From Flavimaribacter sp039888615 (GTDB lineage Bacteria > Pseudomonadota > Alphaproteobacteria > Rhizobiales > Rhizobiaceae): a DNA stretch of 64,000 bases. Positions 7,875-16,667 of the stretch are shown here, piece after piece. The notes beneath the pieces were generated by a model that saw only the letters and a list, made by a program, of their open reading frames with translations, ran no database searches and had not been told where the DNA came from. Position 1 is the stretch's first letter; the number at the start of each line of letters is the position of its first letter. The stretch is from NCBI GenBank assembly GCA_039888615.1, contig JBDQQS010000001.1. One strand, 5' to 3'. The position numbers and the translations under genes were made by a program.

Positions 7875-9281
7875 GTGCCATTCGACGAAATGGAGAGCAA
7901 GGACGGTATACGTCCGCCTTACAAGAACATCTCGCAGTGGATCGAGGAGACGGGGACTGAACTCCTGTTGCGACGGCGAGAGGAAGCCGAGGCGATCTTT
8001 CGAAAAATCGGTATTACGTTCGCTGTCTACGGCGAAGGCGGTGATCCCGAACGCCTGATCCCTTTTGATCTCGTGCCTCGCGCGTTCTCCGCTGATGAAT
8101 GGAAAATCCTGGACACCGGGATCCGCCAGAGAGCGCGGGCGCTCAACGCTTTCCTCTATGATATCTATCACCGCGGCGAGATCATAAAAGCCGGCGTCAT
8201 ACCGGCGGAGCTTGTTTACGAAAACAAGGCCTTCCTGCCCGAAATGATCGGGTTCGAACCGCCTGGCCGCGTCTACAGTCATATCGTCGGCATCGACATC
8301 GTGCGCACGGGACCGGACAAGTTTCAGGTCCTTGAAGACAATTGCCGCACGCCGTCGGGCGTCAGCTACATGCTGGAAAATCGCGAGATCATGGGGCGCA
8401 TGTTCCCGCAGATCTTTTCCGGCGGTCCGGTTCGTCCCGTCGATCACTATCCCAATGAATTGCTTCGCACCCTCAAAGAGGTGGCGCCTGCTGCGAGCAG
8501 CGGTGTTCCGACGGTCGTGCTGCTTACTCCCGGATCGCTCAACTCGGCCTACTACGAGCACTCCTTCCTCGCAGACCTGATGGGCATAGAACTTGTCGAG
8601 CCACAGGACCTTTTCGTCGATGAAGCAAAAGTCTGGATGCGCACCATCAGCGGCCCTCGGAAGGTCGATGTGATCTATAGGAGAATAGACGACTTCTATC
8701 TCGATCCGCTCACCTTCAGGCCGGACAGCGTTCTTGGCGTGCCCGGAATTTTCGACGCTTATCGCGCCGGCAACGTCACGATCTGTTCTGCGCCGGGCGC
8801 CGGCGTCGCTGACGACAAGGCGATCTATGTGTATGTGCCGGACATGATCCGTTTCTATCTCGATCAGGAGCCTGTGCTGGAAAACATACCGACCTGGCAA
8901 TGCAGCAAACCGGACGAATGCAAATATGTGCTGGAAAACATCCAGGATCTGGTGGTCAAGGAAGTCCACGGCTCCGGCGGTTACGGCATGTTGATCGGGC
9001 CGAAGAGTTCGAAGGAGGAGATCACCGCCTATGGCGAGCGGATCAAGGCCAACCCTTCCGAATTCATTGCGCAGCCGACGCTGGATCTGTCCACGGCGCC
9101 GACGCTGGTTGAGACGGGTTTCGAAGGCCGGCACGTCGATTTTCGCCCCTTCTGTCTTGTCGGCAGAACAATAAGACTGGTGCCCGGAGGTCTGACGCGC
9201 GTTGCCCTTAAGAAGGGATCCCTGGTGGTCAATTCCAGCCAGGGGGGAGGCGTGAAGGACACCTGGGTGCTACAGGAGTGA
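7875..9281 (+). CDS. Circularly permuted ATP-grasp protein (type 2)
   Basis: 468 residues matching the circularly permuted ATP-grasp type 2 family (DUF404/DUF407). Recognisable phrases are YGEGGDPERLIPFDLVPR, GIRQRARALNAFLYDIYH, VLEDNCRTPSGVSYMLENR and VVKEVHGSGGYGMLIGP. These proteins probably form an amide or peptide bond using ATP; the substrate is unknown. GTG 7875 is used as the start, with ATG 7890 as an alternative. The gene heads a tight operon with alpha-E, transglutaminase and proteasome-type protease genes, an association widely conserved in proteobacteria. Confidence 0.92.
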   Translation: MPFDEMESKDGIRPPYKNISQWIEETGTELLLRRREEAEAIFRKIGITFAVYGEGGDPERLIPFDLVPRAFSADEWKILDTGIRQRARALNAFLYDIYHRGEIIKAGVIPAELVYENKAFLPEMIGFEPPGRVYSHIVGIDIVRTGPDKFQVLEDNCRTPSGVSYMLENREIMGRMFPQIFSGGPVRPVDHYPNELLRTLKEVAPAASSGVPTVVLLTPGSLNSAYYEHSFLADLMGIELVEPQDLFVDEAKVWMRTISGPRKVDVIYRRIDDFYLDPLTFRPDSVLGVPGIFDAYRAGNVTICSAPGAGVADDKAIYVYVPDMIRFYLDQEPVLENIPTWQCSKPDECKYVLENIQDLVVKEVHGSGGYGMLIGPKSSKEEITAYGERIKANPSEFIAQPTLDLSTAPTLVETGFEGRHVDFRPFCLVGRTIRLVPGGLTRVALKKGSLVVNSSQGGGVKDTWVLQE

Positions 9282-9285
9282 CGCC

Positions 9286-10209
9286 ATGTTAAGCCGCGCC
9301 GCCGAAAATCTGTTCTGGCTTGGCCGATACATGGAGCGCGCCGAATCTACGGCCCGCATCATTTCAATGGGGCAGCGCATGGCCATGCTGCCCGGCTCGC
9401 CGGGACGATCCGAATGGACCTCGGTCATGCAGACCACCGGCGCCGAGATGCCGGAGGACAAAATGGTCTCCGAACTCGACGTCATCAAATGCCTGATTCT
9501 CGATCCGGAAGGGCCGTGCTCTATCCAGGCATGCCTGTTGCGAGCCCGCGACAATGGCCGCGCCGTGCGCACGGGCCTGACCCAGGAAATGTGGGAAAGC
9601 CTCAACGAGGATTGGCGCTATCTGGAATCTCTGGACGAACTGACAGCACGCTCGCAGCTGTCCAAGGTGCTCGAATGGGTGCGCAAGAAATCCGCCTATT
9701 TTCGTGGAGCTGTCGATACGGCGATGCTGCGCAACGAAGGCTATTACTTTCTGCGTCTCGGAAGTTCGATTGAGCGCGCCGACATGACGTTGCGTCTGCT
9801 CAACGTCAAGTATTTCCTGCTCTTGCCGGAAACCGAAGTGGTTGGCGGCGCTCGCGATCATCACCAGTGGATGTCGGTCCTCCACGCCGTTTCCGGTTTG
9901 CGGTCCTACCACTATCACTACGGCAGCGATTACGCGCCGTGGAACATCGCCGATTTCCTCTTGCTGAACAAGATTTTCCCGCGGTCGCTCGCCTTCTGCT
10001 ACTCGCAGATCGACCATTGTCTTTCCCATATGGAGACGGATCACGGGGGCAGCTACAAATGTCAGAAAACGGCGCGGCAGGAACTCGAAAGGCTTAACCG
10101 GATCGATATTTCCGGGGTTTTCAATGATGGCTTGCATGAATTCATCAATGAGGAGATCGCCAAGACATCCCGCATCAGCCAGGAGGTTTCCGATGCCTAT
10201 CACTTCTGA
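9286..10209 (+). CDS. Alpha-E domain protein (DUF403)
   Basis: 307-residue, largely helical cytosolic protein. It begins MLSRAAENLFWLGRYMERAE, the hallmark opening of the alpha-E family, and contains RADMTLRLLNVKYFLLLPE and NRIDISGVFNDGLHEFINEE. It starts 4 bases after the ATP-grasp stop, and in some genomes the two are fused, so a direct partnership is likely. The biochemical function is unknown; the family is thought to act with the ATP-grasp enzyme in making or editing a peptide-like product. Confidence 0.92.
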   Translation: MLSRAAENLFWLGRYMERAESTARIISMGQRMAMLPGSPGRSEWTSVMQTTGAEMPEDKMVSELDVIKCLILDPEGPCSIQACLLRARDNGRAVRTGLTQEMWESLNEDWRYLESLDELTARSQLSKVLEWVRKKSAYFRGAVDTAMLRNEGYYFLRLGSSIERADMTLRLLNVKYFLLLPETEVVGGARDHHQWMSVLHAVSGLRSYHYHYGSDYAPWNIADFLLLNKIFPRSLAFCYSQIDHCLSHMETDHGGSYKCQKTARQELERLNRIDISGVFNDGLHEFINEEIAKTSRISQEVSDAYHF

Positions 10210-10221
10210 TGGAGCGGCCTG

Positions 10222-11034
10222 ATGAATCTGCAAGTGCGCCACAAGTCGGAATATTCCTATGAACCCGAAGCATTGCGGGTCTCCCTGCGGATAAAGCTGT
10301 TTCCGTCCCGCTTCGACGGCCAGTACATTCGTTCCTGGAATGTCAGCGTCAACGGGGAAGAGGTTCATCCGATCTACATGTCCGGCTACGGCGACGACAT
10401 CGCCCTCTGGCAGAGCGCGGACACGGCGACGTCTGTCATCGTTCTCGCGGAAGGCGTCGTGGAAACCGAAAACAGGAACGGCGTCGTCGCCGATCTCCCG
10501 CGTCGCCCGCCGAAAGGCGTGTTTCTGCGCAGTACGCCCCTGACCGTAATTTCGGATGAAATTCGCGAGTTGGCCGAGGCCGCCGTCGACAAGCAGAACC
10601 CGCTTGCGACCTGTCACACGGTGTGCGACGCCGTGCATGAGGCTGTCGCCTACAAACCAAACGCAACGAGCGCAGCCACGACGGCCGCCGAAGCGATGGC
10701 CGGCGGGGCGGGGGTCTGTCAGGATCATGCACATGTCATGATCGCCGCCTGTCGCAGCATCGATATTCCTGCGCGCTACGTCACCGGATATCTGAATGCA
10801 GCCGATGATGAGGAAGACACGCTGGAAACCCACGCTTGGGCCGAGGTCTTCATCGACGGCCTGGGCTGGGTCGGTTTCGACGCCTCGAACGCCGTGTGCC
10901 CGACGGACCATTACATACGACTTGCCTGTGGACTTGATGCGGACGACGCAACGCCCATAAAGGGACATGTCGTGGGAGAATCAGATATATCTCTGGCTGC
11001 GGAAGTCGCTGTCGTGGACAGCACGCAGCAATGA
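10222..11034 (+). CDS. Transglutaminase-like cysteine protease family protein
   Basis: 270 residues. The N-terminal part reads MNLQVRHKSEYSYEPEALRV, typical of bacterial transglutaminase N-domains. The catalytic triad is visible: Cys166 in GGAGVCQDHAHVM, His204 in ETHAWAEVF and Asp220 in WVGFDASN. These enzymes act as peptidases or amide-bond exchangers. It is third in the ATP-grasp/alpha-E operon, 12 bases after the previous gene, and likely processes the peptide made or recognised by the upstream pair. Confidence 0.92.
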   Translation: MNLQVRHKSEYSYEPEALRVSLRIKLFPSRFDGQYIRSWNVSVNGEEVHPIYMSGYGDDIALWQSADTATSVIVLAEGVVETENRNGVVADLPRRPPKGVFLRSTPLTVISDEIRELAEAAVDKQNPLATCHTVCDAVHEAVAYKPNATSAATTAAEAMAGGAGVCQDHAHVMIAACRSIDIPARYVTGYLNAADDEEDTLETHAWAEVFIDGLGWVGFDASNAVCPTDHYIRLACGLDADDATPIKGHVVGESDISLAAEVAVVDSTQQ

Positions 11035-11049
11035 TGGAGTAAAACGGGG

Positions 11050-11787
11050 GTGACATACTGCGTTGCTATCCGGCTGAACGCCGGGCTGGTGATGTTGGCG
11101 GACACGAGAACCAATGCCGGTGTGGACAATATCTCGCGTTACCGCAAACTGCATTGCTGGGAGGTTCCCGGAGAGCGCGCCATCGCGATGATGTCGGCCG
11201 GCAACCTGTCGATTACGCAAGGCATTATCACACGGCTGGACAAGCAGATCGAGAAATCGCTTGAAAATCCCGATCGGGAGACGATCCTCAACGCCGACAG
11301 CATGTTCAGGGTCGCCCAGATTGTTGGCGAGACCATGCGCGAGATGCAGGAACAACATCGCGAAGGGATGGAGATGCAGGGCGCGAGCTTCAACGCCACT
11401 GTGCTGGTCGGCGGGCAGCGAAAAGGCGGTCAGTGCCGTCTCTTCATGATCTATTCCGCCGGCAATTTCATTGAAGCCACCCCCGATACGCCGTTCTTCC
11501 AGATCGGAGAGCACAAATACGGCAAGCCGATACTCGATCGGGTGATCACGCCCGAAACCCCGCTGGAAAAGGCGACGCTGGCTGCCTGCGTTTCGATGGA
11601 CTCCACCCTGCGATCCAATCTGTCTGTCGGCATGCCGCTCGATCTCGCCGTCATCAAGGCCGACGAGTATTGCTTTTTCAAACAGCGTCGCATCGAGAAG
11701 GACGACGAGGACTTCACCGCCCTGTCGGAAGCCTGGTCGAGGGCGCTGAATTCCGCCTTCCACGACCTGCCGCATCTGAACCTGTAG
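11050..11787 (+). CDS. Proteasome-type (Ntn hydrolase) protease
   Basis: 245 residues beginning MTYCVAIRLNAGLVMLADTR, the proteasome beta-subunit-like opening. Thr2 is the candidate N-terminal nucleophile after Met removal. The fold is also supported by DNISRYRKLHCWEVPGERAI and ALIDLAVIK-type segments such as MPLDLAVIKADEYCFF. The start is GTG 11050, 15 bases after the transglutaminase stop. The family is regularly found with ATP-grasp/alpha-E/transglutaminase genes and is distinct from HslV. The substrate is unknown. Confidence 0.9.
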   Translation: MTYCVAIRLNAGLVMLADTRTNAGVDNISRYRKLHCWEVPGERAIAMMSAGNLSITQGIITRLDKQIEKSLENPDRETILNADSMFRVAQIVGETMREMQEQHREGMEMQGASFNATVLVGGQRKGGQCRLFMIYSAGNFIEATPDTPFFQIGEHKYGKPILDRVITPETPLEKATLAACVSMDSTLRSNLSVGMPLDLAVIKADEYCFFKQRRIEKDDEDFTALSEAWSRALNSAFHDLPHLNL

Positions 11788-11796
11788 AGTGCGGCG

Positions 11797-12324
11797 ATGG
11801 CGGGTCTGATCCAGTTCATTCTCGGCAATTTTACGCTGACTTTCCTCGTTATCGGGCTTGTCGCAACGGCGATTGTTCTACTGCGGACCGAAAAGCCGCT
11901 GACCACACCGGTGGTGACCGAAGCCCTTTTTAAGTGGTTCCTGTTTTTCTCGATAGGCCTAAGCTACCTCTACAACGCCGTCATGCATACGATCTTCGCC
12001 GAGACGGCGGCTTCCTTTATCGGCTGGGCAAACAGCCCTTTCCAGTATGAGGTTGGATTCGCCAGTCTCGGCTTCGCCGTCGTTGGATTGCTTGCCGTCT
12101 GGAGCAGCTTTGACATGCGTTTGGCAGCCATTCTCGGTCCGGCGTTTTTTCTCTGGGGCGCCGCCGGGGGACATGTCTACCAGATGGTGACCGAACACAA
12201 TTTTGCTCCTGGAAACGCAGGGGTCATCTTCTGGACCGACGTTTTTCTTCCAGTCATCGGAGTTGTCTTTTTGATCTTGCAACGAGGCCAGGAAAAAGCC
12301 GGGCTATCCATCGCGCCGAAATGA
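11797..12324 (+). CDS. DUF6790-type small integral membrane protein
   Basis: 175 residues with about five membrane segments (for example LGNFTLTFLVIGLVATAIVL, AILGPAFFLWGAAGGHVYQM, VFLPVIGVVFLILQRG). It starts 9 bases after the protease stop, so it is the last gene of that operon. It resembles DUF6790 proteins, with internal phrases such as YNAVMHTIFAETAASFIGWA and SPFQYEVGFASLGFAVVG. No function is known. Confidence 0.75.
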   Translation: MAGLIQFILGNFTLTFLVIGLVATAIVLLRTEKPLTTPVVTEALFKWFLFFSIGLSYLYNAVMHTIFAETAASFIGWANSPFQYEVGFASLGFAVVGLLAVWSSFDMRLAAILGPAFFLWGAAGGHVYQMVTEHNFAPGNAGVIFWTDVFLPVIGVVFLILQRGQEKAGLSIAPK

Positions 12325-12327
12325 CGT

Positions 12328-13491
12328 TCAGTCCGCGGTAAGCCCGACCTGCTCCACCATGAACCGGGAATGGAATGGCAGACTCGCCGCCCCCAGCGCC
12401 TTGGAGAACGGCCCGGTGAGCGCGGGCGCAACGCATGGCCCGTCACCCTTTTGCAGTCCTGCCGCGACGGCATGGCGACCAACTTTTTCGGCCAGACGCT
12501 CGCGGATGGCCGCCGGCATTCGGCCGTCGATGATGACCTTGTCGACATCGACGAAAGCCAGCATTGAATGAATGGAAGAACTCAATTCGCTGGCGGTCTC
12601 ATCAATCCAATTGTCAAGCGCCTGACCGTAATCCGGCCAGGCTGAAGGGGAGGCCGACAAGGGCTCCGCGTCCAGCCCAGCCGCCACGACGGCCGCCTCG
12701 AGATCAGCTATCGACGCAAGCTTCTCGGCGGCCGGCGACGTGCGTCTCTTCCTGCCGGCATAGACGTGGTGGTTCAGCACCAGTCGCGACGCCGATCTGT
12801 AGCCGATGTAGAAATAGGCGAAGTCGTTGAGTTCTTTCGCAGCGCCGAACAGCAGTTCCGCGCCCGCGGCTGCCGTGACGTCAGTCTGCAGATAGACCGG
12901 CAGTTCGGAGAAGTCCGCCACCCTGTCTTCCACGTTGATGTCGGTCCAGTCTTCTCCTGCCCCCTGGGCGGACCAGGCTTCCACGTCGTCCGGCAAGGAT
13001 ATGCCGACGCCAACGAGCCTTTCCCGCTGTTCCGGGTCCAGTGCCGAGCGCATCGCATTCAGGTCCGCCTGGATCAGCGAGAAAACCAAGTCCGGTTCGG
13101 GGTCCGCGTAATTGTGATGCATTTGCGTGCGGACTCCGCCAATGAAATCCATTAGCACGGCGTCGATGCTGCGGCGCCCGATCTTCATGCCTATCGCAAA
13201 CGCGCCTTCCGGGTTGAGTGACATCGGTATGGAGGGCGGGCCGACCCGCCCGCGTTGAGCTTCTCCGGCTTGGACGAGGACGTCGCGCTCCAGCGAACGC
13301 ACGATTACGGATACGGTTTGCGCCGACAGGCCGCTGTGCTGGCCGATTTCCATGCGTGACAGATGGCCGTGACGCCGCAGGAGCGACATGACCAGACGCT
13401 CATTGTAGGTTCGCACGCTTGTCTGGTTGAGACCGCCGCCGCGATCCACGACTCGCATGGCCGATGGCGGCGCATAACGCATGTCAGGCAA
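12328..13491 (-). CDS. ROK-family transcriptional repressor
   Basis: 387 residues. The N-terminal winged helix reads HLSRMEIGQHSGLSAQTVSV (residues about 40-60), followed by a ROK sugar-kinase-like domain (IGMKIGRRSIDAVLMDFIGG, LVGVGISLPDDVEAW). ROK repressors of the NagC/Mlc/XylR type sense sugars and control sugar import. It lies downstream of the SGNH hydrolase gene on the minus strand and close to a divergent ribose-type ABC importer, its probable target. The ligand is unknown. Confidence 0.88.
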   Translation of the reverse strand: MPDMRYAPPSAMRVVDRGGGLNQTSVRTYNERLVMSLLRRHGHLSRMEIGQHSGLSAQTVSVIVRSLERDVLVQAGEAQRGRVGPPSIPMSLNPEGAFAIGMKIGRRSIDAVLMDFIGGVRTQMHHNYADPEPDLVFSLIQADLNAMRSALDPEQRERLVGVGISLPDDVEAWSAQGAGEDWTDINVEDRVADFSELPVYLQTDVTAAAGAELLFGAAKELNDFAYFYIGYRSASRLVLNHHVYAGRKRRTSPAAEKLASIADLEAAVVAAGLDAEPLSASPSAWPDYGQALDNWIDETASELSSSIHSMLAFVDVDKVIIDGRMPAAIRERLAEKVGRHAVAAGLQKGDGPCVAPALTGPFSKALGAASLPFHSRFMVEQVGLTAD

Positions 13492-13562
13492 TCAGAGCAC
13501 TCCTTCCCGCATTGTATTCCATAGTATCATTTCAGTACGTGTCACGCGCAAAGACGGAAAAA

Positions 13563-14213
13563 TCAGGCGCGCGCAGGCCAGTCCACAGACGCGATCCAGT
13601 CGGCGACGGCCTGTCCAAGTTTCTTGTGCGCCGGGATGTCGAGGTGGAATCCGTCCGCCTCGCTTGAGGTGACGACCGATCCGGCGTCCAGAAAATAGGC
13701 GTCGTGCGCATCCGCGATCCGCTCGAACTCGGTCGCCAGCAGATGCGACTTCTCGTAAGCGCCCTCGAAGACGCTTTCCCACCCCTTCAGGTCCCGACGT
13801 ATCGGGGGAGGGGAAATCACAAGAATTGATGGCGATCCACCGCCGTGACCGGGTGTAAGCGCCTTTATGTCCAGAATAAGCGCGCCGATCCCCATCGCGA
13901 TCTCTGACGCCGGTTTGTTGAAGCGCACCTTCAGATCGTTCGTGCCCAGCATGATGATCACGAGATCGAGCGGCTTGTGGCTCTGCAGGCACGGCTTGAA
14001 ATAGGTTCTTCCATTCTTCTCATGGCCTTCAACCGGATCGTCGCTGATGGTCGTACGGCCGCTCAGGCCTTCCTCGATCACCAGCCATTCGGAGCTGAGA
14101 AGATCGCGCAGCACGCCGGGCCAGCGTTCATGCGGTCCATAGCGGTCGTCAGGGCGATCGGCAGCCGTTTGCCCCCACGTGTTGGAATCGCCATAGCACA
14201 ATACGGTTTTCAT
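13563..14213 (-). CDS. SGNH/GDSL-type esterase
   Basis: 216 residues from ATG 14213, chosen because AGGGGGAA precedes it. Block I GDSNTWG carries the catalytic serine near residue 10. Block III LVIIMLGTNDLK provides the oxyanion Asn, and the C-terminal DGFHLD supplies Asp/His. The enzyme hydrolyses ester (often acetyl) groups. No signal peptide is seen, so it is probably cytosolic. Its position next to a ROK regulator and a sugar importer suggests deacetylation of an imported carbohydrate. Confidence 0.88.
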   Translation of the reverse strand: MKTVLCYGDSNTWGQTAADRPDDRYGPHERWPGVLRDLLSSEWLVIEEGLSGRTTISDDPVEGHEKNGRTYFKPCLQSHKPLDLVIIMLGTNDLKVRFNKPASEIAMGIGALILDIKALTPGHGGGSPSILVISPPPIRRDLKGWESVFEGAYEKSHLLATEFERIADAHDAYFLDAGSVVTSSEADGFHLDIPAHKKLGQAVADWIASVDWPARA

Positions 14214-14228
14214 TGTTCCCCCTGGCAT

Positions 14229-14535
14229 GACGAAAACTCTCGAAGCGCCTGATTCGACGGGCTTTGAAGAAGGTCATGCAACCTAATGAATCGAATGGTT
14301 TATTCCTGATGCTGGATGATGGCCTGAATGCCTCCTCACAGCCTTCATCCTCTCTAGACTAGAAAGCCGGATGTGAGCTGTCAATTAGTAATTCAAGTTG
14401 AATAATTATTGACACGACCTGTTTTGCAGTGTTTTCTGACGGTCGAAATCGGTCAGGAAACGTCATTTTGATCGGTTCAGGGGTAGAGGGCGCCTGTACG
14501 GCAGGCGCAGTTTTGAAAATCAGGAGGAGATCGCC
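14229..14535. other. Gene-free divergent promoter region
   Basis: 307 bases between the SGNH hydrolase and the sugar importer. The centre (about 14280-14430) is AT-rich compared with its surroundings and holds the palindrome and promoter element listed separately. CAGGAGGAG just before 14536 is a strong ribosome site for the binding-protein gene. I see no coding frame here. Confidence 0.6.
14389..14414 (+). promoter_or_regulatory. Near-perfect palindrome overlapping a -35 element (candidate ROK operator)
   Basis: TAATTCAA-G-TTGAATAA at 14389-14405 is palindromic at 7 of 8 positions. It abuts TTGACA at 14409-14414, a consensus -35 hexamer. The AT-rich dyad resembles NagC/Mlc-type operators, so repression of the importer operon by the neighbouring ROK protein is plausible. 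The -10 element is not convincing. Confidence 0.45.
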
Positions 14536-15567
14536 ATGAGAGGCTTTCTGGACTATTTGAATTCCGCCGCCCGCGTCAGCAGGCGCGGACTGGGCGCCGT
14601 ATTGCTCGCCGGGGCGTTGTCCCTTGGCGCGGCTCCGCTTGTCGCGATGCAGGCAAAGGCTGCCGACGACGGACCGATTATCGTCGTCAGCGGACCGTTG
14701 TCCTGGCCGTTCTTCGCCGCCGTCAAGCAGGGCTTCGATGATGCGGCCGAAATTTTCGACGTCGACTTCCAGTACGTCGCCGTTACCGACACCGCAAACA
14801 TGACCAGCGACTATCCGCGGCTTCTGCAGCAGGCGATCAGCCGCAATCCGCGCATGCTGCTCGTCGGCGAATTCTTTCCCGACGGCATGGATCCGCTGAT
14901 CAAGGAAGCAACGGCCGCCGGAATTCCGGTTCTGATTCACAACTCCGGCCAGACTCTTTGGCAACAAAACGGATCAATTGGTTTCATCGGCGAAGATCCC
15001 TATCAGATGGGCTTCAAGGCCGGACAGATTCAGGCCGAGGGCGGCGTCAAGCACGGATTGTGCTTCAATCAGGTTCCGGGCAATCCGACAGTCGAGGCGC
15101 GATGCACCGGTTATGTCGACGCCATGAAGGAAGCCGGTCTGGAAACCACCTATCAGACCATCGGCACGGGCGACGCCACCAACCCGCAGGCTATGCTGCA
15201 GGCGATCAAGGGCACGCTACAGGCCAACAGCACGATCGACGGGGTTTATACCTTGAACGCCGTGCCTGCGATGAGCGCTCTTCGCGCCGTGCAGGAAGTC
15301 GGAAAGGCAGGCGAGGTGATGATCGGCACGGCCGATCTTTCCAACGAGGTTCTCGAAGCGATCAAGGCCGGTGACATCGCCTTCGCCATGGATCAGCAGC
15401 CCTATCTGCAGGGTTTTCTGTCCATCCAGACCGCCAAACAGTATCTCGATTACGGACTGCACCCGATCGGCGCCGTCACAACAGGCCCGCTGGTCATCGA
15501 CAAGTCCAACGTCGACAAGACGCTTGAAGTCAACAAGGAGTTCTCCGGCGTTCGCGGCGCATCGTGA
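14536..15567 (+). CDS. Ribose-type sugar ABC transporter substrate-binding protein
   Basis: 343-residue periplasmic binding protein of the peripla-BP-4 (RbsB-like) class. It has a long signal peptide ending near AKAADDGP (about residue 40). The mature protein shows the expected pattern: IIVVSGPLSWPFFAAVKQGF at the start, LVGEFFPDGMDPLIKEATAAG, PVLIHNSG and FAMDQQPYLQGFLSIQ near the end. It is first in an operon with a permease and a single ATPase. Control by the adjacent ROK repressor is likely. The sugar ligand is not identifiable. Confidence 0.9.
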   Translation: MRGFLDYLNSAARVSRRGLGAVLLAGALSLGAAPLVAMQAKAADDGPIIVVSGPLSWPFFAAVKQGFDDAAEIFDVDFQYVAVTDTANMTSDYPRLLQQAISRNPRMLLVGEFFPDGMDPLIKEATAAGIPVLIHNSGQTLWQQNGSIGFIGEDPYQMGFKAGQIQAEGGVKHGLCFNQVPGNPTVEARCTGYVDAMKEAGLETTYQTIGTGDATNPQAMLQAIKGTLQANSTIDGVYTLNAVPAMSALRAVQEVGKAGEVMIGTADLSNEVLEAIKAGDIAFAMDQQPYLQGFLSIQTAKQYLDYGLHPIGAVTTGPLVIDKSNVDKTLEVNKEFSGVRGAS

Positions 15568-15600
15568 TCGCAAGAGGCATACGATGGAGGTCGGGGCGCG

Positions 15601-16665
15601 TTGCGTCCCGATCTTTTGAGCGATCCGCTGGCATGGACCCGGCCAGTTGCCTACAATGTTTTCCGTGAAATTCGAGGATTGGAAATCCGGTTCATGACGA
15701 GCCTTTTGCGCAGACCCGAACTGGGCGCATTCGCCGCCTTCATCCTGACCTACATTTTCTTCGCCATCGTTACACAGGGCGCCGGTTTCGTTTCTGTCAA
15801 CGGAACCGCCGGCTGGCTCAATCTGGCTGCAGAACTCGGCATCGTCGCAATTCCTGTCGGCATGTTGATGATTTCCGGCGAGTTCGACCTGTCGATCGGC
15901 TCGACAGTCGGCGCCGCCTCCATGGTGGTCGCCATCGCAACGAGCTTCTACGGCATGCCGATCTGGCCGGCGATCGGCCTGGCCCTGCTTATCGGCGCGC
16001 TGATAGGCCTGGCCAACGGCATGGCCGTTGTGCGCACCAATTTACCGTCCTTCATCGTGACGCTTGCAACAAACTTTATCGTCATCGGGGCGACGATGGG
16101 CTTTTCGCGGCTGATCGCCAATGTCACGTCAAGTTCCATCGTCTCGTCCGATACCGCTCACGCCGTTTTCGCCGCGCGCTGGGGGCAGGCCAACATCTCG
16201 ATCCTTTGGTGGCTCGGCGCTGCGATCGTCGGCGGCTGGGTGTTGTCGAAAACGACCTTCGGCAACTGGGTCTACGCGACGGGGGGCAACATGCAGGCCG
16301 CGCGCGGCGCGGGCGTTCCGGTGGAGCGGGTCAAAATCATTCTGTTCATCGCCACCGGTGTGGCGGCGGCATTCGTCGGGGTGCTACAGGGCGTTCAATG
16401 GAATTCCGGCAACTCCACGTACGGACAGGGATATGTCTTTCAGGCCCCGATCGTCGTCGTTATCGGCGGCGTGCTGCTCGGCGGCGGTTACGGTTCGGTC
16501 GCCGGCATCTTTCTCGGCACCGCTCTGTTCGGGGTGATCTCCACCGGCATATTCTACACGGGCTGGAACACTGACTGGATTCAGCTCTTCCTGGGGGCGC
16601 TTCTGGCGCTCGCCGTTCTCGCGAACAATTATGTTCGGCGCTTTGCGCTGATGGCGAGGCGCTGA
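15601..16665 (+). CDS. Ribose-type sugar ABC transporter permease
   Basis: Polytopic permease of the RbsC/BPD_transp_2 class. It shows GMLMISGEFDLSIGSTVGAA and GLANGMAVVRTNLPSFIVTL, both typical, and GGVLLGGGYGSVAGIFLGTA near the C-terminus. The start is uncertain: TTG 15601 has GGAGG 11 bases upstream and gives 354 residues, while ATG 15694 (MTSLLRRPELG) gives 323 and fits the family N-terminus better. It is second in the importer operon. Confidence 0.88.
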   Translation: MRPDLLSDPLAWTRPVAYNVFREIRGLEIRFMTSLLRRPELGAFAAFILTYIFFAIVTQGAGFVSVNGTAGWLNLAAELGIVAIPVGMLMISGEFDLSIGSTVGAASMVVAIATSFYGMPIWPAIGLALLIGALIGLANGMAVVRTNLPSFIVTLATNFIVIGATMGFSRLIANVTSSSIVSSDTAHAVFAARWGQANISILWWLGAAIVGGWVLSKTTFGNWVYATGGNMQAARGAGVPVERVKIILFIATGVAAAFVGVLQGVQWNSGNSTYGQGYVFQAPIVVVIGGVLLGGGYGSVAGIFLGTALFGVISTGIFYTGWNTDWIQLFLGALLALAVLANNYVRRFALMARR

Positions 16666-16667
16666 TC

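Noticed and set aside
7869..9134. 421-codon minus-strand frame across the ATP-grasp gene
   Set aside because: Antisense to a gene with clear ATP-grasp motifs; composition is typical of a reversed codon pattern.
9364..10968. 534-codon minus-strand frame across the alpha-E and transglutaminase genes
   Set aside because: It is antisense to two well-supported genes with intact motifs and shows no recognisable domain, so it is a GC-driven shadow.
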